Assembly: GCA_025435555.1 (NCBI GenBank) | Contig: JAIWWG010000104.1 | Span: 1 to 64,000 of the forward strand | Reading direction: 5' to 3' | DNA from: Chytriomyces cf. hyalinus JEL632 | Taxonomy: Eukaryota > Chytridiomycota > Chytridiomycetes > Chytridiales > Chytriomycetaceae | DNA: 64,000 nucleotides | In this document: in pieces, positions 44,222-56,000 of the stretch | Position numbering within the stretch: position 1 is the first letter of the stretch | How the letters are laid out: each line of letters opens with the position of its first letter | Made by a program: the position numbers and the translations under genes | The notes under the pieces: model-generated | Databases searched by the model: none | What the model was told of the DNA's origin: nothing | The model's input: the letters and a program-made list of their open reading frames with translations, nothing else

Positions 44222-47200
44222 TTAAAATCCAAAGTTTTTGGTCTGTGGATCGGCCCCAGTAACCCATCGCACAGCTGTCTGTGTGCCAAAATCATTGCGG
44301 CTGTACATGTCGGTATCGCGGTTCTTGTTAAGATCTTTAAGCTTTGCTTCGAGCTCAGATCGAATCTCCACTTCGCGGCTGATTTGTGTGGCGTATTCAC
44401 TTCGAAGATCCTGCCACACAAAAAAATGACTTAGTTGTTGGAAAGAATCCAGTTGGATCCGCAATATAGAACTCACTGCAACAAGCTTTCGGAATTCGGT
44501 CCTCAATGCCTGAGTGGTGGGTGGTTCACTTGATTTCCCACCAAGATTGTTGATGGAAACTTCTTGAACTTTTGTTTGAAGTGAGCTGATGTCTTCTCTG
44601 AGTTTGCTCACTGTTGTTTCAAATCGCTTGCGTTCCGCGTCCCAGTCGCCGATACTTCTTGTCATCTGGCAATTGTGTCCAACGGCGTTATAATTTCTGG
44701 TTGAGAAATATCGCTTCGCTTACCCTTTCATTTTCCTTTTTGTACCGATTCATCTCGCTTTGAATGGCAACAACGCGGATGCCTTGGTCATCGATTTCTT
44801 CCAAAAGTTCATTCTTTGCGCGTTTGAGATCAATGACCGTTTGCTGCAGTCGATCAACTTCGTTTTCCAATTGTCGCAGGGCCTCCTTGTCCTTTGGACT
44901 GGCCGCATTCCGAGCCTCAGATACGTCATCTTGCGCCTGCTCCAACTTCTTTTGCACGTTTTCAAGCTGCTTTCGCAAATTAGCGCTGGTGCTCTTTTCT
45001 TGGTTCAGTTCACGTTCAAACTGGGCTCGCTGAGAATCGAGTTTTCCAGAAACGTTCAAATAATCTCGTTCGACTTGCGCCATTTCTGCGCGAACTTCTT
45101 CCGCCGCTGTTTCCAAGTCTTTTGATTTCGACGCAGAATCAGCTGCACTCTTGGACGCTTCCTGTTTAAGAGCCCTGACCGCTTCTTCCAAATCATCAAT
45201 CTCTTCTTGCAATCGCTCGCGGTCTCCAAAGAACTGACTTTTTGAGCTTAAAAGGCTGTCCTCGGCGCGCGCCAAACTTGCTTTCATGTCTTCGATTTCG
45301 TCGCGGTAGCTGTCTTCAAGTTTTTTAAGCTCTGCTCTGTGCTCTGATTTCAACGTGTCCATTTCATTTTGATGTTGGTCAATCAAATCTTCCTCCAAAA
45401 TGCGCTTTTGAGACTCGAGCTCTTTGCGTGACGATCGAGTGAGATCTTCTCGAAGGGATTGCTCTAAGTCTTCCTTTTCTTCAGCATGCTTGCGCTGCAT
45501 ATCGGTGATTTGGTCGCGTAATGATTTTTCGGCGGTTTCCAGTCTCTCTCTGAACTGCTCTTCGAGCGCTTCTTCGGCTTTTCGAACATTTTTTCGAACT
45601 TGATCGTCTAAACCGGATGAAGAATTTTCAATCTGGACTTGGAGCTCGGCAATCTCGGCTTCTAAATCTGAGCGGATACGGTCGTTTCTCGCGCGTTCTC
45701 GATCAAGCAGTTCTGCGCTGTCAGCTTTAAGCGAGGCTGTCAGCTCTTCAAGTTCCTGCTGATGCCGAGCCTCGATCTTGGCCTTCTCTTTCTGAAACGA
45801 TGCCTCAAGTTCGGCTAAACGGGACTCTAAATCCTGTCGATCAGCACGTTCCGATTTCAACTCTCGATCCAGTTCGCGCAATTTTTTGTCAGAGGCAGCA
45901 GTGATGGAATCCGTCGCTTCTTGAATGCGGGTTTTGAACTCTTCGCGGAATTTTGCTTCCAAGTTCTTCACTTTTTTGTCTTGTCGTTCGCGCAGAGCTG
46001 CTACTTCCTTGGAGTGTTCAGTTTGCAGAGCCTCAACTTCTTGGCGCGCATTGGACGAGGACACGTTGCGCATGGATGTTTCTTGGGTCGCCGATGCGAG
46101 TTCGGATTCCAGGCTTTCGTTTTTGCGTTCCAGGAATTGAATATTTTCACGTAAATCGGTTTCGGTTTCTTGAACCGATTCGAGCTTGCGGGTTAAAGCT
46201 TTGAGCTCGCTTGTGGCATTTTCAAGGTTTCGTTCGCTTTCTTTCATGTCGTTTAAAAGGGTTTTGCGTAAATTGTTGACAAGGGATACTTTGACGGCGA
46301 AATCTTCAATTGTGAATGTGTTGGGATCGTCACCGCGCTCCTTGCCATCGTTGGGTTTCGATTTGAGTGATGAAATGGAGGGTATAATTGCCCAAATCTC
46401 TTTCAGCCCAACCAATTTGCTTTCGGGGATTTTATCGCCCGCCTTTTTCAATTGCCGTTCCATGTTGCTGAGCTGGCTCTCGGTTTCGTCCAGATTCGCT
46501 TGCAAATCGCGCACTTTGTTGCGCTCCGTTGAAAGCTGTTCCTGAACACGCTCCTTTTCATCCGTGACTTCTTTGATCTGCTGCATCATTGCTGAGCGGG
46601 CGTTGTCGGTTCGCTGGCTGCTTTTTTCCTTCAACGAGATGGATTCTGCTTTCGAAAAGCGGTTTCGCGAGTTACTGGCCGTCCTGCTGCCGAGCTCTTT
46701 CAGCTTTGATTCGAGAACATCGACTTGTTTCCTCAACCGTCTTTCTTCCGATGAGTTTGAAGATCTCTCGGCGGAAACAGCGTACGCTTCATTGATTGTG
46801 ACAGTGACTTCAAGCTGGTTTGCAACTTCTTCAAGCTCGCTCAATAAATTCGTGATTGTCCGGTCTTTTTCGTCCATGCCGCCAATTTGCTCATCGAGTT
46901 GCTCCTGCGCATCGCCGAGCTGCTTTTTGACAGTGAATAATTGATCTTGCAGCCCCCCGTTCTCTGCACGCAAGGTGGCCAAATCCAACTTTAACCTGTT
47001 CATGTCTGAATTTGCAGTCTGTGGACCACTTTTCAAGTACTTGACATCATCCTCCAAATTCCGTAACTGCCGCTCACTGTCCCGCAACTTTCGCTCCATT
47101 TTCCGGGACGACTGTTCTTCAGCATCCAATTTCTTTTTAACAGATTCAAGTTCACGTTTTCGAGGATCTGCGTCAGATTCAAGACGTGTGACGGTGGATT

Positions 47201-49125
47201 TGAGGAATATAATTTCGCGCTCGTATTCTTTGACTTTGGTTTCGGAGGATGCGAGTTTGGTTGCGTTTTCTTGCGCTTTTGAGAGTGATTCGTCCAGCGT
47301 TTTTGTGCCTGTTGAGGATGCGTTTTTGGCAGCGAAGCGGAGAACAGCGGCAGTGTGCTTTAAAACAACACGCTCCACTAAAATACAATAAATCAGTCAA
47401 TGAACACAACCACCAAAAATTGAACAAAACAAGTGATTAAACAAACCTTCCATCAGTTTCGAACACGCCTTGAACAAGTCACTCGCAATCGCATCCACTT
47501 TTTTATTTGCAACGGCAAGCTGATCTGATGACACTGCATCTCGATCTGTCCCACTCGCAAGCGCCAGCGCAGCTTCTCGGATTTTGGTTTCGAGAGTCAA
47601 CCGATTCTGAAGTACACTCACTTGCCCTGTTAAAGTGATCAGCTCTTTTCTGCGTTCTTCGAGTTTATCAGGACTGAGCACTTTAAATTGTTTGCTGTCG
47701 GATAACGCCGATGGTATAAGCTGTGATGGATCGGCTGAGTCAAATGCGGTTGTTTCGCTTTCGTCCGTGCTGAGGCCAGCTGCACTGCCTTTCCGCAAAA
47801 TCCGGCCCTTGCTGGAACTTTGTTTCGATTCGTCCACCACTGATGCGCCCATTTTTCGTCGCAAGGAGCTGGTTTCATACGCCGTTGATGATTGAGTTTC
47901 CTCTCGAGTTGGGAATTGTGCAGAACTGGCTTCACTATTTTTCCTGCTGTATATACCGCCACCAGCTCCAAGCCGCGGCATCAAAATTGTGTCACTGTTG
48001 AGACGATCTGCGCTGCTTTTTCGACTTAACGGAGTCCCCGCACCCCGCGGAATAACGATAGTGTCACTGTTGATGTTTCGGTCATCGCTATTTCTGCGAC
48101 TCAGCATTCCGCGTGGTATCAAAACAGTGTCATTGTACATGGGTCCATCAGAATCGGCGCTGTTTTTGCGAATATTGGGGGCGCTACGATTTCCCACAAC
48201 GTCATCGCGGTTATTTTGAGAAGGTTTTGGAGTTCGAGGAAGCGTTTGCCGTTCTTTTGATTCCGGAAATGGGTCACGATCGTCCCTGTCCCTGTTTCTG
48301 TCATTTTCTTTTTGCCGCTCTTTCTCCTTATCTCGGTCTCTCTCTCTGTCTCGATTCCTTTCTGCGTCCTTTTCTCGAGTCCTATCCCCGTCACGATCCC
48401 TTTCTCGATCTTTATCCCGAGACTGCTCTCCTCGTTCACCACGCTCTCGATCCCTTTCACTCCCTTTTAAATCCTTTTCTCGAACTCGATCGCCTCGATC
48501 AATCCGCTCTCCACTCCCGCCACCAGTACCAGTGCCCGGTTTTCGACCCCCACTTCCACCGCGTCCAGCGCTGGTGGATCGGCTGTTTGATGCAGAAGAT
48601 AGTGGCGTTGCGGGTATGTTTTTCGAAGAGCCACGAGGCATGATGAGAACGGTTCCACCGGATCGATCGCTGGATGCAGCAGGGGATGCGGGTCGATCGT
48701 CACGTGAATAGTCTGATCGTGGAGTCTGAAAAAAAAAATGGGGACGGTTCAAAAAACGTACTTCCCCCTCACTCAATATTGACAAAGAGATTCTCACTTT
48801 GCTGCTGATTTTGATGGATTCGTTAAGAGTTGTGTCGGGTTTCGCTCGTCTGTCTGATTTCGGGGCAATCGGTCGCTCGTCATCGGATGAATAGAGCTGT
48901 GTTTTGGGTGAGGGGATTGGGTGATGATAAGTTTTTGAGTGAGTTTCTCTTCGAAGCGGAATGTTCGAGGGGTTCGCTGTGGTTGTGGGAAAAGTGTCTT
49001 ACAGAGTCTGGGGTCTCTTTTCTGCGCTGTGAGGTGAGAGAAAGGATGTGAGTTAGACGACGCCTATTCGATGCAGGGCAGTTGATGACATGGGTGCTGG
49101 GAAGTGAGGCACTTACAGCCGACAT
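44222..49125 (-). CDS. Long coiled-coil protein with Usp1-like (up-regulated during septation) domain
   Basis: Seven exons on the minus strand (49125-49117, 49026-49003, 48896-48798, 48725-47447, 47377-44724, 44665-44477, 44410-44222) give 1480 aa. Residues 1-130 are Ser/Gly-rich. A stretch of Arg/Asp/Glu repeats (RDRERDRD type) follows, and then four copies of a short motif around DT[VI][LIV].PRG, mostly followed by SR[RK].S. Near residues 385-490 comes LEERRKELITLTGQVSVLQNR with LTLETKIREAALALA and ERVVLKHTAAVL, the pattern of the fungal 'up-regulated during septation' domain. The remaining ~1000 residues are nearly unbroken heptad coiled coil. A cytoskeletal or polarity scaffold is likely, but the exact function is unknown. 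Confidence 0.78.
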
Positions 49126-49399
49126 GTTTGGTGTTGGAGAGTGCGCAGAATTCAAAATGAGTTTGTGACGGATGAAGGACAGAAATAAATTCAATTCCTG
49201 GATCCGCTTCGGAAATTCTCATCATGTCCCCCAAGCTTGCTTGGAAGTAGCATCCGTGTTCTTGTTCCTCTTCTTGAGCCCATCAGCATCGGGAGGGGCG
49301 GCTGAGGGGGACTGATGGATCAAGTGATGATGTCTGATCACAGCGAGAATATTCACCAAAGAGAGTGTATCAACAACATAAAACAACGCTTTTATTCCA

Positions 49400-49971
49400 C
49401 TAAGAATTAAACTTGAGGGACACACTGTTGACGCAGTGTCGCTCGTTTGAGTCGTATTTGCGCGTCATTTCCTCGCCCTTGAACACATGCCCAAGATGTC
49501 CGTTGCAGTTGGCACACACAATCTCGGTGCGCACCATTCCGTGCGAGATGTCTTCATGGCGCTTGATGGCTCCGGGGATGCCATCAAAGAAGGCCGGCCA
49601 GCCCTGTCAGCATAAACACATGATCAGGAAGTACAGAGTGGGCTTTGCAGATATATGTGCTCACACAGCCAGAGTCGAATTTAGTCGTGGACTTGTACAG
49701 TGGCGCATCACAGCCAGCGCACGTGTACACACCTGCAAGAGAGAATGCAGAGTTGGAGAAGGACATGCGAAAGAAGTGGAGAGACACAAAACACATACCC
49801 TCGGCGCTGTGCTTGTTATACTGACCAGTGCCTGGAGCCTCAGTGCCCTTCTCGCGAAGCACGCGGAATTACTCCCTGCTCAAAACAGCTCTCCACTGCA
49901 GATAGTTTCAGACACAGGGTCCTCAACCAGATCAATCCACGCACCTCTTCCTCGGACTTGTTGACACTCAT
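49400..49971 (-). pseudogene. msrB: Peptide-methionine (R)-S-oxide reductase MsrB with a premature TAA
   Basis: Four exons on the minus strand (49971-49945, 49895-49799, 49732-49665, 49603-49400) are recognised. MsrB reduces methionine-R-sulfoxide. Both zinc CxxC pairs ([25 protein letters not shown]), [14 protein letters not shown] and the catalytic-Cys motif [11 protein letters not shown] are intact, and all splice sites keep frame. However codon 19, at TAA 49869-49871 on the minus strand, replaces the conserved Gln of the LS..QF motif ([14 protein letters not shown]). A CAA-to-TAA change explains it. No later in-frame ATG precedes the domain. It is either a recently disabled gene, an allele or a sequence error. 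Confidence 0.85.
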
Positions 49972-50087
49972 TACAATACGCGCAGTTGAGAAAGATGCTG
50001 TCTGTGTTCTGAAAAGAGACAAAGACGCTGTTCTTGAAAAGATAATTCTTCGCATGATTACAAATCACTCTTTTATTTTGTTCCCTT

Positions 50088-51220
50088 TCAGCGCCTGTTC
50101 CTGGCTGCCCATGACTCCAAATATCCGTCGTGCTTCCAACGCCCCGAGTCTCGCCTCGATCTCGACGACGGCGATTCGTAGTAGTCATCTCTTCGACTGC
50201 TGCTCCCTCCACGCGAGCTGCGTCGGTCCACCTCCTTTGCCCTGGGCAGATACTCACGCGGTATGTTCAAGATGGTGAATGCGGTGCATGGGACTCCGTA
50301 TGCCGATGATTTGTGAGGACACTGATCCCCAAAATGGCTGCTGGAAGCGCAGTTGTAGCAGGCGTAAATCAACTCGGGTGCTGCATCGCCGCGTTTCCGC
50401 TTAGTTGATGCTTTGAGTTTGTAAGTTCTCCACAGATTTGGGCAGTTCTGTTTGTATGTTTTGATGTTATGAGTTTCTTTTTTCTTTCGCATTCTAGAAA
50501 GGGTCTAACGTGAATCGAATGCAAAGTGCTTCTGCACGCGTCGCAGTATTTTTTGTTGAATGATTTGTTCGGACACAGCTGCAGAGATATCTGGGTATCA
50601 GCATCACTCACCCACACATGAAAAAACACTCACATCTTTGATATGGCCCAGTCGAAAACACGAGAAACAGACATCTGATAACGGACACTTAGTTGGATCG
50701 TGATCCTTCTGGCACAGCAGGCACTCAGTTTCCTAGTGAGGCATGTTAAATACGTTCATGCCAAAAAACAACTGGGAATGCGAGCGAACCTTCTCCTTGC
50801 AGTCCTTTGGCAGATGTCCCGTTTTCCTACAGAAAGAGCATTTACGCGCTTCGCCAGCGTAGTATCTGTTTGCACCTCCGACTGTGAACTCAGTGTCCTA
50901 TTCAAAGTGTTGAAAACCCGAATTTGGCCCGTCCTAGCACCTACATCATTCACTTCCTTCAGATCCAGTGCAACAACAGCAACCATAGCGTCCTTCTTTG
51001 CTGCTTCGTCCTGCAAAGACGCTCCATCGCAATCATCGGCCTCTGTTTCAATCTGTCCCTCTTCACTGCTGCTGCTTCTGCTGCTGTCGCTCTCTTCCTC
51101 CTGTTCGTCGCCCTCCTCATCGCCGCTTGCATTCGGCGTAGATTCGTCAACAACATTTCCGCTTTCGATGTAGTTCAGGAATTCGGCCTGGCTGTCGACG
51201 CTCTCGCTGTCGCTGTCCAT
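50088..51220 (-). CDS. Zinc-knuckle protein of the TRAMP complex (Air1/2, ZCCHC7-like)
   Basis: Five exons on the minus strand (51220-50941, 50881-50790, 50732-50634, 50590-50510, 50447-50088) give 303 aa. An acidic N-terminus (DEEGDEQEEESDSSRSSSSE) precedes a series of CCHC knuckles: CSFCRKTGHLPKDC, CLLCQKDHDPTKC, CFSCFRLGHIKD followed by CP, a degenerate CPNKSFNKKYCDAC, and CYNCASSSHFGDQC. The CP.LWR.Y word after the fourth knuckle is characteristic of Air proteins, which guide the Trf4 poly(A) polymerase and Mtr4 helicase in nuclear RNA surveillance. The tail is Arg/Ser-rich. The gene lies 116 bp upstream of the MsrB start on the same strand. Confidence 0.85.
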
Positions 51221-51397
51221 TTGATTGGTAATATTTATTGTTCTTTCTCCTTTTTATTTATGAAAGCAATTGGAATTCAGTCTCCCTCAAGGGAACCGTC
51301 TTGCCGCTTTGAAGCCGCCACTCAAAAAGTCCATGTCTTTTGATCTTGCATTTGGAACCAATGGAACGAATCTTCGTCTCTTTTATTATGTGGCAGC

Positions 51398-51674
51398 ATG
51401 AGGATAACAGCTTCGCAGTCAGAAAATGTGTCCGAAATTCATTCGGACGAATCCGACGAGTCTGAGCGAGCATTAGGCCAAGCAAATACTGTACGTTCGT
51501 TGAATAACGGAGGAATCCCTGATCATGTTAAACGGGAGATGCAAGCGAGGGATTCTGACCATTCTTTTGAAGCGGTCGTTAGGACAGAACGAAGGACAAG
51601 AGCATGAACCCATTGCTGGATACGAGGTGTACGGGGGTGATGACGAAGACGCGAGGACAGAAGGCTTCGCGGAG
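51398..51674 (+). pseudogene. 5' exons of an unidentified gene, cut off by a duplication
   Basis: Two exons (51398-51490, 51573-51674) join in frame through good GTACGT and AG signals. They encode 65 residues, an acidic Ser/Glu start and then HEPIAGYEVYGGDDEDART. The second exon ends at a perfect GTGAGT donor at 51675, but homology to the Zn2Cys6-factor fragment begins right there, so the downstream exons seem to have been replaced. The family is not recognised. Confidence 0.4.
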
Positions 51675-51675
51675 G

Positions 51676-52195
51676 TGAGTTCACGGCAAAGTAGTAGGAC
51701 AACTTTTTTCTCAAACCCCGGTCTCTTGACAATTTTCGCTGCCGATTGTCAATCCATCCAAAGCGAAATGCGCGAGATTACACACACACTTTTCGAAATC
51801 AAACCAGGCTTCCCATCCACACAACACGACCACTGAACATTGATACCAAATGGCACCCACCGAAAGCATGGCAATATCTCTCGGGAAGTACATGCAGGGA
51901 ATGTTGTACGCGACGGAAATCGATGGAGCAACTGTGCAAGCAATGGATACCGCAGATGCCGCTGCTACCACGCTCCCGAAGGGTACCAAACTGCTTGAAA
52001 ACAGTTTCGAGTGCGGAATCACGGTTGGGATGAAGGTCTTGAGTCTTGTGTGAAAGAGGAGCATGTGGACTGTGTAGGAAGGTCGGGGTTACAATAACCG
52101 AGCCGGTTATAAGGGAATCGTGGGTTTATATGGGGTTGCTTGGGTTGCGCGTAAATGGAATGTCGTAGCTGGCACATTATGAGGAGAAACCTGGT
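51676..52195 (+). pseudogene. 3' fragment of a double-Zn2Cys6 factor gene (plus strand)
   Basis: This matches the last exon of factor copy 2. NPGLLT, QSIQSEMRE and GFPSTQHD appear, followed after an in-frame stop by MYATEI-type and LPKGTKLLENSFECGITVGM peptides, and then YMGLLGLRVNGMS-like codons. Frames are broken near 51838 and 52052. It is the third dispersed copy of this 3' end in the window. Confidence 0.82.
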
Positions 52196-52568
52196 TACTA
52201 CCAACAAAGACGCGCGCAACTGATTTATTTGAACGTGTGAGAACTTCGTAAACGGTATTCTTTGAGATACTATGATTTATTCGGGTGTTCTAAATTCTTG
52301 GGTCATTGACAGAATCACTCTTTGTCTTGACCATCTCCCCTCCTCCCCTCCCTCTCCCCATTCTCCTTCGACTCTCCCTCGCTGCCATCTCAGCCCTCCA
52401 GTCCTGCTCACACTCATACGTTCAACCAACAGCCAAGCACCTTCACTTTCACCAAATGCGCACCGGGAATAAAAACAGCGACGCGCACCAAAAAACGGAG
52501 TTTTTTATATCACAAATACGAGAAGGTATTCCCACTCCAGCACCAAGCCTGATATCATGTCAACCCAC

Positions 52569-52633
52569 AGGGATTCGAACCAGGGTTGCCTTTGTGGCTG
52601 TCTCGCGCCTTCCCATTTACGCCACGCAACCCA
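52569..52633 (-). repeat. tRNA-like dispersed repeat, copy B (box A/box B)
   Basis: On the minus strand, TGGCGTAAATG (box A, 52624-52614) and a perfect box B GGTTCGAATCC (52581-52571) flank GCGCGAGACAGCCAC. GGGTTGC and GCAACCC, with GTGGC and GCCAC inside, can fold into a long hairpin. A conventional tRNA acceptor stem is not formed. It is about 85% identical to copy A at 16701-16761. Confidence 0.5.
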
Positions 52634-53072
52634 TGTTCGCAAGCCCAATGTTTGTACTTTAATCGCTGTTGTGTTACTCTGCACTCAATCTCGCTTTCAA
52701 ACAATTTTCAGTTTTTATGCGTTTGGTAAATAAAATGTAAATATTATTCACATAAAAACCTAGTCAACCGCTCCATCTCGTTTGCCAGTCTCTCCCGCTG
52801 AAGTATCGACGATGCGCCACCGAGATCCACATGCTCACTTGCGCGCGTCTTCCGCGTCTCGACACTGCTTCTGAAACTTCCGTCAAAATATCCGATTTGC
52901 ACAAAGCTTCTGATGTTCTGTTTTTCAGACTGGAGACAGCTTCTTCCGCCTGATCACAGCAGCTCTTGCGACAGTACTCATGTCAAAAGCATTTCCCTCC
53001 CCAAACAAGATATAAGCACCTCGATCTCATGCGGACGAAAGACTTCTTTCCACCTTTATTTTTGTTATAAAA
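52634..53072. other. Intergenic, downstream of the nucleoporin gene
   Basis: No gene is recognised. The right part should be the 3' UTR of the minus-strand nucleoporin gene. Confidence 0.45.
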
Positions 53073-56000
53073 TCAGCAGAACACGCGGAGTTTACGTCCG
53101 AGCATTTGAATAAACACACTCCGGTTTTCTTCTTGCCCAGTCTGGTTCAACATACAATAATTAGTTGGCCTAATTATACAACAAAACCAAAAACATACCA
53201 AATCCAAATCAGCGAGTTTTTCCAGCAATGCATTTAACTCCTGTCGCAGTTTGCCAGTTTCTGCGTCTTCGTTGCTGGTGATGGCACCAGTCCCATTTCC
53301 GTTTTGCGCTGCGGCCGAGGCTCCGCGCATGTACCTCTGGTTACTCAAGTCCAGCTTCACACTGCTCTCGGTCCCGATACAAAACTCAAAGTACCGCCAC
53401 GTGAGAAGAAGCAAATGGTCAATGATTTCTGGCATTAAAACAGAAAAGTCAGCACATTAGAATCCACAACGGGGAAATAAAAAACTCACGCAGCAACACG
53501 CCCACATCATTGCCTCTTTTAACAGATTCCTTCTTTAATTCTTGCAACGCAATCTGCTGTCGCTGAAGGGTGGAGTATTCATCAATCAGTGGAACCTGCG
53601 CGCGTTTCGCAATGTCGTTGATTTCATCCACGCCCAACCGCTGAATATCAGAAGCTTTACTGCTCAGGCTGCGGTAGTCGTCAGCAGCCCGTTCGTATTG
53701 AAAAATAAATCGGCCGAGAGCTTTCAACGTCGATGATGCGGAAATTCGAGATTTGTCTGTGTGCTTTGGTGTCAAAAATTCCTGAACAAAGAATACAGCA
53801 GCGAGCAAGGCAAATACCAGTCTTTGGTCCAGCTTCGACAGAAAACACCAAGCTGATGCTCGCTTCGTCCGATCCTAGTTTCGATTCAAAATCAGCCATC
53901 ATAAATGACCAAGGCATCCAAAATGGGGCGAAAGAAAGGAAAGAAAGCAAAGGCGCAAACCATGCTCGCTGCTCGAAACTGACTCAGCATATGCAAGCAA
54001 GTTCCTGCACACGGCTTGAACGTGGCGTTCATTTGCAACATTCTCTTCGTTGACGCTGCTGCGCCCAGCGACTTCGACGCTCATGTAATGCATCAACAAG
54101 GAAATCAGAATGTTGTGGAAAGAAGTGTAACCAGAGCCACGGATCTGCGAGACAGGATAACCGACCAATGAGAATGTGGATACAAAAAACAATACAAATG
54201 AGAATTTCATACCCCAAATTCTAGCAATTGTCGGTTGTTTCCCAAGTACGACACAATCGCAGTGGCCAGTTCGAGTTCTTGCATGGCGGAAGAGTTCGCC
54301 AGCGCATTTTTGCTTTTGAGAATCTCAACGAAAGCTTCTTGATGATTGTATAGGAATTGAGAGATCTGCATGCGCGCATTAATGTATGTTTTTCTTTGCC
54401 ACATCGAAAGGAAAACATACTCTTTGAATCAAAGATGCATTTTCTCGCCCGTATGAAACAACAAGCCACAGCAACTCCAATACAGGCGTGGCTGTCATGT
54501 AATAGATTTCGGTAGATCCAAACATAAACTTGTCCGAGTCTATTTACGGCTGTCCGTCAGATTCAAAGGTATTATTAGATGCTGTCACTCACCCATCGGA
54601 TCAGATTCAGCATCGGGTCGCTCATCAATGAACTTGCAATCCGTCAACGCTTCAATCAGACCAGCATCGGTGAGCTGTTCAACGCCACCTTTTTGTTGAG
54701 CAATCCGCAATAAAAGGCTCATTTTGGCCTCAAAAATGTACAGGGAAGGCCAGTACTCGGCAGCTTATGAACAAAGATGTCAGAAATACAATCAGTGCTT
54801 GCACTACTCAATACAAATCAGGAAAACTACCTGGATCGCTTTGCATTAACGCTTGAATTGCAACATCCTCCTGCTTCACCATCGATCCAATGAATCCAGT
54901 CAAGAAATTTCGTTTCACCATAAAACCAATGATTGCATTCAGCTGCTCGGAGCTCGTTCCACGTTGCAAGTATCCAGCCAACTGACATAGAGCTTCCAAC
55001 AGGGCGAACGCGGCAGTTTTTAACACTCGATCGGCCGTTGCAGCATCGCGGCACACAATTTCCAACAGTTTATCCCCTCCATAAGTTGAAATCACATTCA
55101 GATTTCCAATCAGGAGACTAGTTCGGTACGCGCTCAAAGACTGTCCTTTGGGTCCTTGCGCTTCCAGTTCTTCCTCGGTTGATGGGCTTGTATAGCCCAG
55201 GTAATGCAGCAGAGCTGAATACAAGTTTTCTCTCACGGACGCGGACGCATCTGGTTTGGCAATGCCGTCCAACAGGCCCTTTAAAATCGTCTGCTGCAAC
55301 GTATCCACAGTCGACTTGAGCTTTTGAGCTGCATTTCCGCCGTCTCTTTTCCCACCCTCCTTCAAACCCCTCTCAACTGACAAGGAGGCCGTTTGCAACA
55401 TGGCCTGGTACGCACAGTCTTCCCGAAGACGGTACAAGAGCTCTAGGATTACAGGCGCAATTTCTTCCACCATATCGCTGCATGCATTTGGGTGGTTGAA
55501 TTTCGGCAGAATGCTGATTAGAAGAGCGTGGATTTTTTCTTCTCGAGATTCTGCCGGCATCAGTTCGTACCCGCGGCCCAGAATTGTGCGTACAATGAGA
55601 CTCCAGCCGTACAGCGCGTGGATACGAGACCCCAAGTTTTCTTTGCGAGCATTTCGATCAAGCAGCTCTTGCAGGATATATGTGATTTCGCTTTTGACTC
55701 TGTCGCTGTCATGCACCATACCCGAGCTACTTTGCTTCTCCAAGAAGCGCTGCTTTGTAAGAAGGAAGCCATGGATTGCTCTGAGATCAAACATAGTGTA
55801 TCCGTACTCATCGACTTCCATAAATTTGGATGTGTCCAGGTCATTGAAATACGACAATTGCGGCGACCGACTTGACTGATCCCGATCACCATTGTTGAAG
55901 TCGAGCGAGTTCAGGATTTCGAGCATTTTCGTCAACGGTTGATCGAAGCGCGTCATGGACTGCGAGAACGGGGTCGATTTTACCAGATCCGGGACCGGGC

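Noticed and set aside
44760-47390. Long open frames on the plus strand opposite the coiled-coil gene
   Set aside because: They are antisense shadows of a Glu/Lys/Arg-rich coiled coil, giving Phe/Leu/Ser-rich nonsense.
53782-53817. 36-nt intron in the nucleoporin gene
   Set aside because: The segment is in frame, encodes a plausible hydrophobic helix (VFALLAAVFFVQ) typical of the family, and is too short for a normal intron.
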